Notes: generated by a model not told the origin, from the letters alone. A DNA stretch of 23,951 bases from CAZYFS01 sp964647465 (GCA_964647465.1 CAZYFS010000006.1:1-23951), one strand, 5' to 3'. Positions 7,970-15,624 are shown, counted from the stretch's first letter. Numbers and translations: made by a program.

Positions 7970-8034
7970 AATTTACTTTTGATAATGTTAAATTATCTTT
8001 CGCTTGATAAGATAAAACCCTAGATCGGCTAATT

Positions 8035-9378
8035 TTATTTCTTTATTATTTTCCAGTATCCGCCTCTTGCTGGACCGACTCTTCTTAATAGATGTTTTTG
8101 TTTCAATTTAGCAATATTTTCCTTTATTTTTCTCTCTGAAATTCCAACAATTTTTGATAACATTTTAGCTGTTATTAATGAATCTTTTAAAATGCTATTT
8201 AATATCTTTTTCTGATTTTCGGTGACCTTTTCGGTGACCTTTTCGGTGATCTTTCCTGACCATTCTATTTGTGGTCTAAAGAATACAATCCTGAAAAATT
8301 CATCTGTTTCAAATCTAATTTTTAGTCCCCTTTCTTTAATTTGCTTTCTAATCCTGTTAATCCCTGAACCTGCTTTTTCAATCAAATTTATTCTGTAAAA
8401 CATATCAAAAATAATTGGATTTCTTGGCATGCTTACTTTCCCTAATTGTCGTTTATCAAAAAGGAGTTTGCCTTTGTTGGTAATTTCCACTCTATCATCA
8501 AATATCTCAACAAACACCCCAAATCTATTATCAAAATAATCCCTATGAACTAGCGCATTGATTATCGCTTCTTTTAAGGACTCGTAAGGTATTTCCGGAA
8601 TTTCCTTACGGGGCCCGTACCCTTTGATTTCATATTCTAGACGCAAGTGCTGTTTTAGAAACGCAAAAGTATCTTCGTAATTATTAAACAGATTATTGCT
8701 AAAATCTTTTCGATCAATAATATCTACTTTTTCTTTGCCTTTATATAAAACGCAAGTAACGAAATTTTGTCTTAAAAATTTTTTAGGTTCTTTAGCAAAC
8801 AATAAAACGCCAGCATTATTTAATACGAATTTCCTCCCTATAACATTCCCCAAAGAAAGATTGGTTAAAATTTTTCTTGTTTGCGTAATTTTAGAAATGC
8901 CACTTCTTTTTAAAAACTCCAAAAACCATTTTTCATTAAAATCTTGCGGGAATCTAAATTTTTTGTTTATTTGTTCGTCAAATTTTATTTTTCCTGTTTC
9001 TGTAATTAACTTAATAATTTCGTCTCTTTTCAATTTTTGCGAATTAGGGCCAACTCTTGAAAAGAATCCCGCCGAACATTTATAAGGCTTGTCATCGCCT
9101 TCATCGACATTAATAATAATTATTCCGCCAAATTCTTCTATATTAATCTTTATTGGCGGGTCGCAATTATTGACAATATCCTGAATTTGCGATTTTAGTT
9201 TATTTGTTGTTTTGACCCCTTTTACTTTGCCACTATCATTCACGCCCAAAAACACTCTCCCTCCTTCCGCATTAGCAAAAGAAACAATTTCTTTATCAAT
9301 GCCGCTAAGACTTTCTTTAAATTCTGCTTTTAATCCTTCACCCTGTTGTAAGATAGATTTTAGTTCTTGTTTATTCAT
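8035..9378 (-). CDS. AlbA_2 / HATPase_c_4 / winged-helix putative transcriptional regulator
   Basis: The protein of 447 residues matches the COG2865-type layout. The N-terminal AlbA_2 (Schlafen AAA-4-like) domain (about 10-130) has AEFKESLSGIDKEIVSFANA and GGRVFLGVNDSGKVKGV. A middle ATPase-like part contains EAIINALVHRDYFDNRFGVF (about 270-290) and EKAGSGINRIRKQIKE. A C-terminal winged helix (about 385-447) ends in RRVGPARGGYWKIIKK. Between ATPase and winged helix lies a VTEKVTEKVTEN linker encoded by a 12-base triplet repeat. Members are often misannotated as RecG-like helicases, but no helicase motifs are present. It sits between the Bro-N gene and the DGR. A defence or regulatory role is inferred from family and context. 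Confidence 0.85.
   Translation of the reverse strand: MNKQELKSILQQGEGLKAEFKESLSGIDKEIVSFANAEGGRVFLGVNDSGKVKGVKTTNKLKSQIQDIVNNCDPPIKINIEEFGGIIIINVDEGDDKPYKCSAGFFSRVGPNSQKLKRDEIIKLITETGKIKFDEQINKKFRFPQDFNEKWFLEFLKRSGISKITQTRKILTNLSLGNVIGRKFVLNNAGVLLFAKEPKKFLRQNFVTCVLYKGKEKVDIIDRKDFSNNLFNNYEDTFAFLKQHLRLEYEIKGYGPRKEIPEIPYESLKEAIINALVHRDYFDNRFGVFVEIFDDRVEITNKGKLLFDKRQLGKVSMPRNPIIFDMFYRINLIEKAGSGINRIRKQIKERGLKIRFETDEFFRIVFFRPQIEWSGKITEKVTEKVTENQKKILNSILKDSLITAKMLSKIVGISERKIKENIAKLKQKHLLRRVGPARGGYWKIIKK
8216..8251 (-). repeat. 12-base tandem repeat x3 in the regulator linker
   Basis: Plus-strand units TTTTCGGTGACC, TTTTCGGTGACC and TTTTCGGTGATC encode VTEK-VTEK-VTEN between the ATPase and winged-helix domains. 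Copy-number slippage would change the linker by four residues per unit without a frameshift. The diverged paralogue at 6685 lacks the repeat. Confidence 0.85.
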
Positions 9379-9543
9379 CTTTTAAAATTTAACAAAGAGG
9401 ATATTTGTTTTTACTTCCTTGCTTGCAATCATTGATTATTTGTTTTAGGCGCCAATGTTCTTTAGGTCAATTAAGCCACATAAACTTTATCGACTAATTA
9501 AATAATCTCTTTTGAAATATATCCTTGAATTGTTTGCCACCTC

Positions 9544-10704
9544 TTACCATTTTAGTTCAAGAGCCGAGTAATCAAGTTTTGACTCAAAAATACTCTTTAT
9601 TTTTCCTAAGTGGTTCTCGTAAATATCCTTTCTTAAATGAAAACTATCTGCATGTTTGAAATGACCATAATAGGAATTAATCATTGCTAAAACATCCTCA
9701 AAAACGCCTGACTCACGTAATTTACCCATAGAATTTGCTCCATGTAATTTATTTCTAAGCGCATTAACAACTCTTTTTCTTACTAAAACATAATGGGGCT
9801 TTATAATATAGCCCAAAAAGTCAATCCCTTGTTTAATATTTTTTAGTTTAGTTTTTAAAGAATTTAACTTCAGGTTAAGATTCTTTTTGATAAATGCATT
9901 TATCTTATCTGCTAAGCCTGCTAATTTCCTTTTTTCTCTTCCTAGAATTAAAAAATCATCAACATAACGAAGATAATAATTTTCTTTTAATTCCCTTTTT
10001 ACAAATTGATCTAATTGATTTAGATATAAATTAGCAAAAAATTGAGAAGAATAATTACCAATAGGAAGTCCCTTGGCAGACCCTGAGGCAAAAAGCGACT
10101 TTCGTGGAGGAATAAATTTAAATAAATCAGGATTACCCTTGATAATATAATTATCAGTAGGTTTATGAAAAATAAGTTTTTTACTCAGCCACAAAACGTC
10201 TTCTTTCCACTGATGAGATTTTTGTTGCTTTAAGACTAATTTCTTTAGAATGGCGTAAAGGATATTATGATTAATATTCATAAAAAACCCAGAAATATCT
10301 AATTGCAGATAATAAGCTTCTTTGTTGTAATTACTAGTAACCTTGCGAGTAAAAGATTGCAACCTCTCTACGGCCTTATGAGTCCCTTTTCCTTTTCGAC
10401 AAGAATAAGAATCGTGAATAAAAACTTTTTCTCCTATTGATTCTAATTCATTAACTAAGACATGATGAATTATTCTATCTCGAAAATCAGCAGCAAATAT
10501 TTCCCTTGGCGAGGGTTTCATAACCACAAAACAAATCGAGCGACCAGGCTCGTAATTTTTAGATTGTAGCTCTTCTTCTAATTTAAATAGATTTCTTTCT
10601 AAATCCCATTCGAACTCTAGAGCGTTAGCAGTGTTTCTTTTGTTTTCCCGACAATCCAAATAGGCCTGATGTAGTTTTCTAAAAGTAAATATGGTTTCAC
10701 TCAT
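9544..10704 (-). CDS. DGR reverse transcriptase
   Basis: The protein of 386 residues has all core RT motifs. FRDRIIHHVLVNEL (74-87) is motif 1. Motif A is YYLQLDISGFF with Asp136. Motif B is GLPIGNYSSQFFANLYL (212-228), where the (L/I)P-x-G-N-x-x-SQ signature separates DGR enzymes from group II intron and retron RTs. Motif C is RYVDDF with Asp249 and Asp250, and motifs D/E include KLNSLKTKL and DFLGYII. There is no maturase, endonuclease or RNase H domain, and the length is usual for DGR RTs. It lies 12 bases downstream of the avd-like gene, which follows the template repeat. With Avd it should copy TR RNA into adenine-mutagenised cDNA that replaces the VR. The motif residues look intact, so the enzyme should be active. 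Confidence 0.96.
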   Translation of the reverse strand: MSETIFTFRKLHQAYLDCRENKRNTANALEFEWDLERNLFKLEEELQSKNYEPGRSICFVVMKPSPREIFAADFRDRIIHHVLVNELESIGEKVFIHDSYSCRKGKGTHKAVERLQSFTRKVTSNYNKEAYYLQLDISGFFMNINHNILYAILKKLVLKQQKSHQWKEDVLWLSKKLIFHKPTDNYIIKGNPDLFKFIPPRKSLFASGSAKGLPIGNYSSQFFANLYLNQLDQFVKRELKENYYLRYVDDFLILGREKRKLAGLADKINAFIKKNLNLKLNSLKTKLKNIKQGIDFLGYIIKPHYVLVRKRVVNALRNKLHGANSMGKLRESGVFEDVLAMINSYYGHFKHADSFHLRKDIYENHLGKIKSIFESKLDYSALELKW

Positions 10705-10716
10705 GATATTTATTGC

Positions 10717-11061
10717 TTAAGAAGCCCAGTTTATCCAACCACCAATCATCTTTCCTATCTCTTTTATATACTCGCTTTGGATATGCGAGAATTGATTTTC
10801 TGAAATTTGTTTCAATTCTTGAGCCATTCTTAATCTAATTTTTAACTCGTCAAAGCGGACACCTAATTCTTTAATTTTTGAAAGTTTCTTTTCGTTAGGT
10901 AAAGCATTAATTTCAATTATCAAATCCAAACATTTCCAAGTTAGATTTAAAATTTCTTTTCCTAAATTATATTTATATTGTTTTTCAAAATTCCTTATTG
11001 CTCTATAAAAAAATTTTAGGAGTTGATAAAACTTAAAATATAATTTAGGTTTTTTATTCAT
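10717..11061 (-). CDS. avd: Avd-like DGR accessory protein (four-helix bundle)
   Basis: The protein of 114 residues is all-helical and basic, matching the Avd/23S-rRNA-intervening-sequence-like four-helix bundle. It has FYQLLKFFYRAIRNFEKQYK in helix 1, YNLGKEILNLTWKCLDLIIE in helix 2, KIKELGVRFDELKIRLRMAQ in helix 3 and a final helix ending GGWINWAS. In the Bordetella phage DGR, Avd forms a pentamer that binds the RT and the TR RNA and is needed for mutagenic cDNA synthesis. The gene lies between TR (62 bases upstream) and RT (12 bases downstream), the canonical place. No clear Shine-Dalgarno site precedes the ATG. Confidence 0.9.
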   Translation of the reverse strand: MNKKPKLYFKFYQLLKFFYRAIRNFEKQYKYNLGKEILNLTWKCLDLIIEINALPNEKKLSKIKELGVRFDELKIRLRMAQELKQISENQFSHIQSEYIKEIGKMIGGWINWAS

Positions 11062-11122
11062 TTTTTTAGATACTCCGCAGAAAGTTGCGATACTAAGTTA
11101 CAACCCTCTTAGGTTAAAAGCA

Positions 11123-11299
11123 AATCCCTGAGGCACCGCACCGCAAAACCGTAAGCCTGATCGTTAGTATTGCGGTTGACATCCGTATGATCATAATTCA
11201 AGTTCCGTTTCCAAGCACTCGTACCACTCTCGAGCGACGACCACAAGTTCGTGTTGTTACCACGATTGTTGAAACTACCGTCGGTATTGCGGTAGCCAG
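11123..11299 (-). repeat. DGR template repeat (TR)
   Basis: These 177 bases align without gaps to 11571-11747 at a constant offset of 448. There are 20 mismatches: 11161, 11165, 11171, 11176, 11177, 11182, 11191, 11197, 11204, 11208-11210, 11248, 11249, 11252, 11255, 11257, 11269, 11270 and 11288. Every one is T on the plus strand, so A in the TR read in the coding direction. By my count the TR has 45 such adenines, of which 20 differ, and none of the other 132 positions differs. Read in the VR frame, the TR carries mostly AAC/AAT codons at the variable sites. A 38-base block at the 3' end (11123-11160), GC-rich and identical in VR, is the likely IMH*/IMH region. Confidence 0.97.
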
Positions 11300-11431
11300 A
11301 ACAACTGGAACGGGCGGAGGCGGGGCCCTGCTGTTAATACTTTTGCACTTTTTCTTTTCTCCAAGAGTCTAACTGCTCTTTTTGAGAGGCTCTCTGACCA
11401 CCAATAGTTTCTAAGCGAAGAAACTGACAAA

Positions 11432-11453
11432 AGCGGATTTAATTTTAACCGCT
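11432..11453 (-). terminator. Possible weak terminator between DGR target and TR
   Basis: On the minus strand AGCGG and CCGCT form a 5-bp stem around a 12-base AT-rich loop, followed by TTTTG. It could end the target mRNA or attenuate read-through into TR, avd and RT. The U-run is short, so the call is tentative. Nearby, CTATTTG and CAAATAG (11467-11486) form a 7-bp hairpin with a 6-base loop, without a U-run. Confidence 0.35.
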
Positions 11454-11568
11454 CCCTCCTGAAGGCCTATTTGATTCCACAAATAGATACCTCAAGAATC
11501 CGGCGGAGTATGTTACGTTAATTGATTATTCAAAGTAATTCTTAAATTCCAAATCAAATTACCAAATT

Positions 11569-13524
11569 CTAATCCCTGAGGCACCGCACCGCAAAACCGT
11601 AAGCCTGACCGTAAGTATGGCGGCCGACACCCGTATGACCATAACTCAAGTACCGAAACCAAGCACTCGTACCACTCTCGAGCGACGACCACAAGCGCGC
11701 GTAGCTACCACGATTGCCGAAACTACCGTCGGTATAGCGGTAGCCAGCGGCCCAAGCAGTAAAACCGCTGGAGTTTGTGGCGCCTGTATTAGGAGAATTC
11801 CAGCAGGGATATGTCCCGCAAATAGTTGTTCCTTTTATTTGGCCGCCTTCGTCTGTGCCTCTCCATCCACTAGTGGATTCGTCATACGGAAAATCTGTGG
11901 CGCAAGTGGCGGAATCGCAAACTTCCCGTTCCAGCGCGGTATACTCGTAATGCGATGGTATGTGCCAACCGCTTGGGCAAATTCCCTGAACCGGGATTGT
12001 GCAGGCGGGCTGGGACTCGCCTGTGCCGTTGCAGGACGCGGCCCCGCACATCATCTGGCTCCACTGGTATAGGGCGCCGTCTGTGGTGCAGTTTCCTTCG
12101 GTGTCAGAGTAGCAGTATTTTTCTGTTGCCGCGGCTGAAGGGCAATCGATTCCTTGGTTGTTTATACCGAGGGTCAAAGTTCCATAATTCAAATGCTCTG
12201 CCATCCAGCATTGGGTTCCAATAAGAACCGTGGCGTAGGATTTGCTGTCTCTGGAATCAACCAAAGCGTCTCCACAAGCCCAAGCTGTTGTGCCTGCATC
12301 AAACTCCACCTGACTTCCATAACTCGTTCCTGTTGCGTTGGTTGCGTAAGCCCTAACATAGTAATGAGTTTCTGCTACCAAACCTGTCATTGGAACAGTA
12401 TAAGCCCCCACGCCCGTTCCATTAGTAGCGTGGCTATCGGAAATTGTTGGCGTGGCGTGAGTAGCCCAGCACATTCCTCTGGTAGCGGTTGCTCCACCAT
12501 CGTCAGTTATATTTCCATTACCCGTGGCGGTTGTTTCCTGTATCGCTGTGACCGCCTGAGTGGTTACCGTTGGCAACCCTACATCAGGGTCAGTATCAAA
12601 CTCCACCTGACTTCCATAACTCGTTCCTGTTGCGTTGGTTGCGTAAGCCCTAACATAGTAATGAGTTTCTGCTACCAAACCTGTCATTGGAACAGTATAA
12701 GCCCCCACGCCCGTTCCATTAGTAGCGTGGCTATCGGAAATTGTTGGCGTGGCGTGAGTAGCCCAGCACATTCCTCTGGTAGCGGTTGCTCCACCATCGT
12801 CAGTTATATTTCCATTACCCGTGGCGGTTGTTTCCTGTATCGCTGTGACCGCCTGAGTGGTTACGGTGGGTAAAGTAGGCAAAGAGGAATAATCTGCTAA
12901 AGTTTTGATACGCGTTATTCCCCCAACGTTTATTTTCATCATTACGTCTCCCGCATCTCCCCCACCAGTTCCATCAGAAACCCATTGAACTGAATTTCCT
13001 GAGTCTGGATCGGCCGGGTCCGATGATAATGGTCTTTGTGTTATAGCCCCATTGACATCTAATTTTGTGTCTGGGTCAGTTACGCCGATGCCGACGTTGC
13101 CGTCATTATAATACAAATCGGTACCTGTTTGAGTCCAATACCCACTGCCACTACCAATTGTTTGCGAAATGACTACTCCCCCTGATTTCTTTGCTTTAAG
13201 ATTAAATTGATCGGTTGCCTCATCTAGCCAAAAACTATATTGACTATTTGCCAAATCAACATCAGCGGGAGCACTGCTTCCTGCCGGAAGAAAAGCATAA
13301 TCACTTATTCCTCCTTCGGCATCAATTAAAGTAGAAGGACTATCTGTCCCTATTCCTAATTGACTTTTAATAATAATGCTATTGCCAATAGAAGTAGAAG
13401 TTGGAACAGCTGAAAAAACTAGATAACCAAAGCCAAGACTAGCCATTAGAACACAGGCAATAATTGCTCCAGCGTGCTTTTGAACCCAACTAAAGAACTT
13501 TTGATAAGAAGTTGTTGTTTTCAT
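11569..13524 (-). CDS. DGR target: membrane-anchored FISUMP/C-type-lectin-like variable protein
   Basis: The protein has 651 residues. A basic N-terminus and one hydrophobic helix (about 19-40) give a signal-anchor, so the rest should be outside the cell. Next is a region with tail-fibre-like motifs (SQLGIGTDSPSTLIDAEGG and NVGIGVTDPDTKLDVNG, about 53-160). Two near-identical Fn3-like repeats follow (about 221-310 and 320-409; PTVTTQAVTAIQETTATGNG to THYYVRAYATNATGTSYGSQ). The C-terminal FISUMP (Fibrobacter major paralogous) domain (about 415-651) contains LIGTQCWMAEHLNYG, ICPSGWHIPSHYEYTALE and the variable repeat up to GFAVRCLRD. DGR targets commonly use C-type-lectin folds of this kind to display variable residues on a binding face. 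The gene looks clearly more GC-rich than its surroundings, suggesting acquisition. The likely role is host or surface attachment, an inference. Confidence 0.93.
   Translation of the reverse strand: MKTTTSYQKFFSWVQKHAGAIIACVLMASLGFGYLVFSAVPTSTSIGNSIIIKSQLGIGTDSPSTLIDAEGGISDYAFLPAGSSAPADVDLANSQYSFWLDEATDQFNLKAKKSGGVVISQTIGSGSGYWTQTGTDLYYNDGNVGIGVTDPDTKLDVNGAITQRPLSSDPADPDSGNSVQWVSDGTGGGDAGDVMMKINVGGITRIKTLADYSSLPTLPTVTTQAVTAIQETTATGNGNITDDGGATATRGMCWATHATPTISDSHATNGTGVGAYTVPMTGLVAETHYYVRAYATNATGTSYGSQVEFDTDPDVGLPTVTTQAVTAIQETTATGNGNITDDGGATATRGMCWATHATPTISDSHATNGTGVGAYTVPMTGLVAETHYYVRAYATNATGTSYGSQVEFDAGTTAWACGDALVDSRDSKSYATVLIGTQCWMAEHLNYGTLTLGINNQGIDCPSAAATEKYCYSDTEGNCTTDGALYQWSQMMCGAASCNGTGESQPACTIPVQGICPSGWHIPSHYEYTALEREVCDSATCATDFPYDESTSGWRGTDEGGQIKGTTICGTYPCWNSPNTGATNSSGFTAWAAGYRYTDGSFGNRGSYARLWSSLESGTSAWFRYLSYGHTGVGRHTYGQAYGFAVRCLRD
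11571..11747 (-). repeat. DGR variable repeat (VR)
   Basis: This is the 3' end of the target gene, finishing at its stop codon. Compared with TR, 15 codons differ, all nonsynonymous: residues 597, 603, 607-610, 623, 625, 627, 629, 632, 634, 636, 638 and 639 of the target protein. Examples are AAC to GGC (Gly603), AAA to TTT (Phe623) and AAT to CAT (His636). On the coding strand the substitutions are 11 A to G, 7 A to T and 2 A to C. One AAT codon (Asn604) is unchanged. The fixed segment LWSSLESGTSAW and the C-terminal GFAVRCLRD form the scaffold. Confidence 0.97.
12299..12567 (-). repeat. Fn3-like tandem repeat, distal copy
   Basis: These 269 bases are identical, by eye, to 12596-12864, with a period of 297 bases (99 codons). 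It encodes residues about 320-409 of the DGR target. Identity at synonymous sites too implies a very recent duplication or ongoing gene conversion. Confidence 0.93.
12596..12864 (-). repeat. Fn3-like tandem repeat, proximal copy
   Basis: Partner of 12299-12567. It encodes residues about 221-310. Identity stops at both ends (CCGT versus CGGT next to 12567/12864), which sets the repeat limits. Confidence 0.93.
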
Positions 13525-13799
13525 AAATTTATATAATAAGTTTTATGTTTTTTAAAATTAATTTAAACTATTTATTAACAAACAGATCGTTCTGGCAATT
13601 TAATATTTTTACCACAAAAACAATATCTTCTTCTATCTTTATAACACATATAACACATTTTTTCACTAAGTTTTAGCCAATTTAACCGATGAATGTTTTT
13701 CTATTTTCTGATTCCTGTTTTTCTAAGTCAATCAACTCTTTTTGAATAAGTTCTATCTTTCTTGTCATAAATTTTTTATTTACCATAGATGCTCTATTT
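13525..13799 (-). other. Gene-poor stretch upstream of the DGR target, two tiny possible ORFs
   Basis: No convincing gene. On the minus strand 13682-13786 could encode 34 residues (MVNKKFMTRKIELIQKELID onward, coiled-coil-like), and 13575-13658 could encode a 27-residue Cys-rich peptide with CYMC, CFC and a terminal Cys. Both are isolated, with no clear ribosome binding site. The 50 bases before the DGR target are AT-rich with TATAT-like boxes but no promoter I can defend. Confidence 0.3.
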
Positions 13800-14050
13800 T
13801 AATAATTTAGGCCTCTTTTTTACTAGAATGTCTTCCAAGCCAAAAAGTCGCTGACTGTCAACTGCAAACTTCGGGTCAATTAAATCAAGCAGGCTTTTTT
13901 ATTGCCCGCAAATTCTACTAAACTATCTACATCGCTGTCCTTCTTAGCTTTTCCCCTCACAAAGAAACCAAAAACTCCTATCTTCTTTATGCTATAACCT
14001 CTCAAAACAAGGACAATTTGCCTTTTTGTGTTTTGTGCAGACGCATTCAT
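13800..14050 (-). pseudogene. Decayed MNT-type minimal nucleotidyltransferase
   Basis: From an ATG at 14050 the minus strand reads through RQIVLVLRGYSIKKIGVFG, FFVRGKAKKDSDVDSLVEFA and then a stop near KKACLI. The pattern is the MNT/MJ0435-like nucleotidyltransferase core G-S-x-A-R-G-x(7-9)-D-x-D. The Gly-Ser of GSF is now Gly-Phe, and the frame breaks right after the core. A +1 shift restores LLDLIDPKFAVDSQRLFGLE and LVKKRPKL, the expected continuation. MNT proteins are the antitoxin-side enzymes of HEPN/MNT modules. No intact HEPN partner is visible beside it. Confidence 0.65.
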
Positions 14051-14278
14051 AGTAAAATCTTAATCTTATTTTATTTTAGCGCAATTTATCTTTTTTGTGC
14101 TAAAGAACAAAATTGGTTTATGTATAATCACAGAATTTGAAACGCCTCAATTAATATAAAATTAAAAGTGATAATATTTATTTCCTTTTTAACTTTAATT
14201 ATTTGGCTATATCTAAAAAATCTTTGACTAGCTTTGCTCTTATCGCTCCGTTTCTTTTTTTGATCGCATTTATCCAAC

Positions 14279-14968
14279 TCACTTCTCGATCCTTAATTTT
14301 AGTAAAAATAAAAGATCTTTTATTAAACTTTCCTTGATCCAGATTTTCTGCTTTTCATTCAAAACTTCTCCCATCCCACTTAAAATATCACGGTTTTCCA
14401 CTTTTCTCAGAGAAGAAATGCATTTTCGCAAAAAAGAATTAAAAGTTCCTCCCGATCTTTCTTCAATTATCTCCTTGTTTACTGCCCAATTATCCTTAAG
14501 GAAAAACCAAACATCATAAATGTCGCGATTAGCCTTACCCATTCTTTCGTACATAGCCATCAATTTATGAGCAAACATATCTTCCTTTTTCATCACCAAC
14601 ATCGAAATTCCAAGATGTGTTTTCAATGCATATCGAGAACCGAATGATCGGCGATTAATTTCCACTTTGATGTTTTGAGCTTTTTCTTCGTACGAAAGTA
14701 AGAAAAAAAGATTAAATCTTTTTTTCCTTGCTTCTTTAATCTTGCCATATTTGCTAACAATGCGTTCCACTCTTAAAAAAACATTATTTTCTCTTGTCTC
14801 GTCAAGTAAATCAAAATCTAAATCGACAGAGAAACGGGGCAAATCATAGAATAGATAAGCAGCTGTGCCACCCTTAAACCCTAAAAACGGAGATATGTCT
14901 GTATCAGAATAAATATCTTTAAGAATTTGAACTAACAAATTGTTGTGCGTTGCTATATCTAGACTCAT
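14279..14968 (-). CDS. abiEii: AbiEii/AbiGii-family nucleotidyltransferase toxin
   Basis: The protein of 229 residues shows the AbiEii core. FKGGTAAYLFYDLPRFSVDL (31-50) contains Gly33-Gly34-Thr35 and Ser47-Val-Asp49-Leu-Asp51-Phe, the nucleotide- and metal-binding motif. Later comes EDMFAHKLMAMYERMGKANR and a following RDIYDVWFF, the conserved Lys and Arg-Asp-x-x-Asp elements. AbiEii enzymes are DUF1814 toxins that transfer nucleotides and arrest growth or block phage. The gene follows the AbiEi-like gene by six bases, so the two are co-transcribed. The length is shorter than the roughly 300 residues of many AbiEii proteins, but all core motifs are present. Confidence 0.9.
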   Translation of the reverse strand: MSLDIATHNNLLVQILKDIYSDTDISPFLGFKGGTAAYLFYDLPRFSVDLDFDLLDETRENNVFLRVERIVSKYGKIKEARKKRFNLFFLLSYEEKAQNIKVEINRRSFGSRYALKTHLGISMLVMKKEDMFAHKLMAMYERMGKANRDIYDVWFFLKDNWAVNKEIIEERSGGTFNSFLRKCISSLRKVENRDILSGMGEVLNEKQKIWIKESLIKDLLFLLKLRIEK

Positions 14969-14974
14969 ACGAAA

Positions 14975-15565
14975 TTACTGATCAGCTTTAAAATTCTCAT
15001 AATGTTCTTTGACCTTTCTTTCCATGCGTTTATTATTTTGATAAATGGATAAAATTTCAAAAATTTTGTTCCAATTTAGCGCAGAAGGATTATCAAAATG
15101 ATAATCCTTATTCAAATAAAGAACATCCAAAAATGCTCTTTCTGGAGTGGCAACAGAATAGTTCTCCGTAGTTTCTACCCCAGTGCTATTGGTCAAAATA
15201 ATATCTTTTATTTTTCTATATGAATATTTTTGACCATCAACCTCTATCCCTCTTGTTAGGTAAGAAACAGCAAAAATCTGACCATAATACTGAAATGTAA
15301 CGCCAGCTTGACCTAAAACAGTTTCCAGGCTTACATAAGCAGGCGTAAATATTCTAGTAGCCAACTCAAATCTATCGTAATCTCTATCTTTTGCGTAAAT
15401 TCCCTGGCGAATACGGTAAAGATCGTTGTTCTTCAGATAGTAATTAATCCTTACTCTAGCCGCATTGCCAGAATCCCCCCACAACAAAACTATATCTTTA
15501 AAAGAAAAAACCGTCTTTTTTGAACGTAAAATTGTTGAAATATAATCCCCTTTTTTTATGTTCAT
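14975..15565 (-). CDS. AbiEi-like antitoxin / transcriptional repressor
   Basis: The protein has 196 residues. The N-terminal winged-helix-like domain (about 1-60) has FSFKDIVLLWGDSGNAARVR and NDLYRIRQGIYAKDRDYDRF, the usual wing with R-x-G-x-Y. The C-terminal AbiEi domain (about 60-190) has AYVSLETVLGQAGVTFQYYG and SVATPERAFLDVLYLNKDYH, matching the family's ATPERA-x-x-D-x-L motif. In type IV AbiE systems AbiEi neutralises the effect of AbiEii and represses the shared promoter. A strong promoter sits 31 bases upstream of the ATG, consistent with autoregulation, although I see no clean operator inverted repeat. Confidence 0.87.
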   Translation of the reverse strand: MNIKKGDYISTILRSKKTVFSFKDIVLLWGDSGNAARVRINYYLKNNDLYRIRQGIYAKDRDYDRFELATRIFTPAYVSLETVLGQAGVTFQYYGQIFAVSYLTRGIEVDGQKYSYRKIKDIILTNSTGVETTENYSVATPERAFLDVLYLNKDYHFDNPSALNWNKIFEILSIYQNNKRMERKVKEHYENFKADQ

Positions 15566-15595
15566 GAACTAAGTATTAGCTTTAACCTCATATTC

Positions 15596-15624
15596 AGTTT
15601 AAGTCATGTTAGAAGCATTGTCAA
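15596..15624 (-). promoter_or_regulatory. Promoter of the abiE operon
   Basis: On the minus strand TTGACA (15624-15619) and TAAACT (15601-15596) are separated by exactly 17 bases. The start codon of the AbiEi-like gene follows at 15565. The perfect -35 and ideal spacing suit a repressible toxin-antitoxin promoter. Confidence 0.7.

Noticed and set aside
9544..10704. Reverse transcriptase as a group II intron or retron enzyme
   Set aside because: No maturase or endonuclease domain, no intron RNA or msr/msd. The SQ motif, Avd-like gene and TR/VR pair are specific to DGRs.
11187..11372. Plus-strand ORF over the template repeat
   Set aside because: It exists only because the TR lacks stops in that frame. 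The TR/VR substitution pattern explains the sequence.
11070..11511. 9-base inverted repeat ATACTCCGC (11070-11078) / GCGGAGTAT (11503-11511) around the TR region
   Set aside because: A 9-base match in about 500 bases is not far from chance and there are no target-site duplications, so I do not call it an element boundary.
12154..12873. Long plus-strand ORF (239 codons) opposite the DGR target, with internal repeats
   Set aside because: It is the antisense reading of the two Fn3-like repeats. Low-complexity Ser/Cys content, no start signal, and the minus-strand frame has clear domains.
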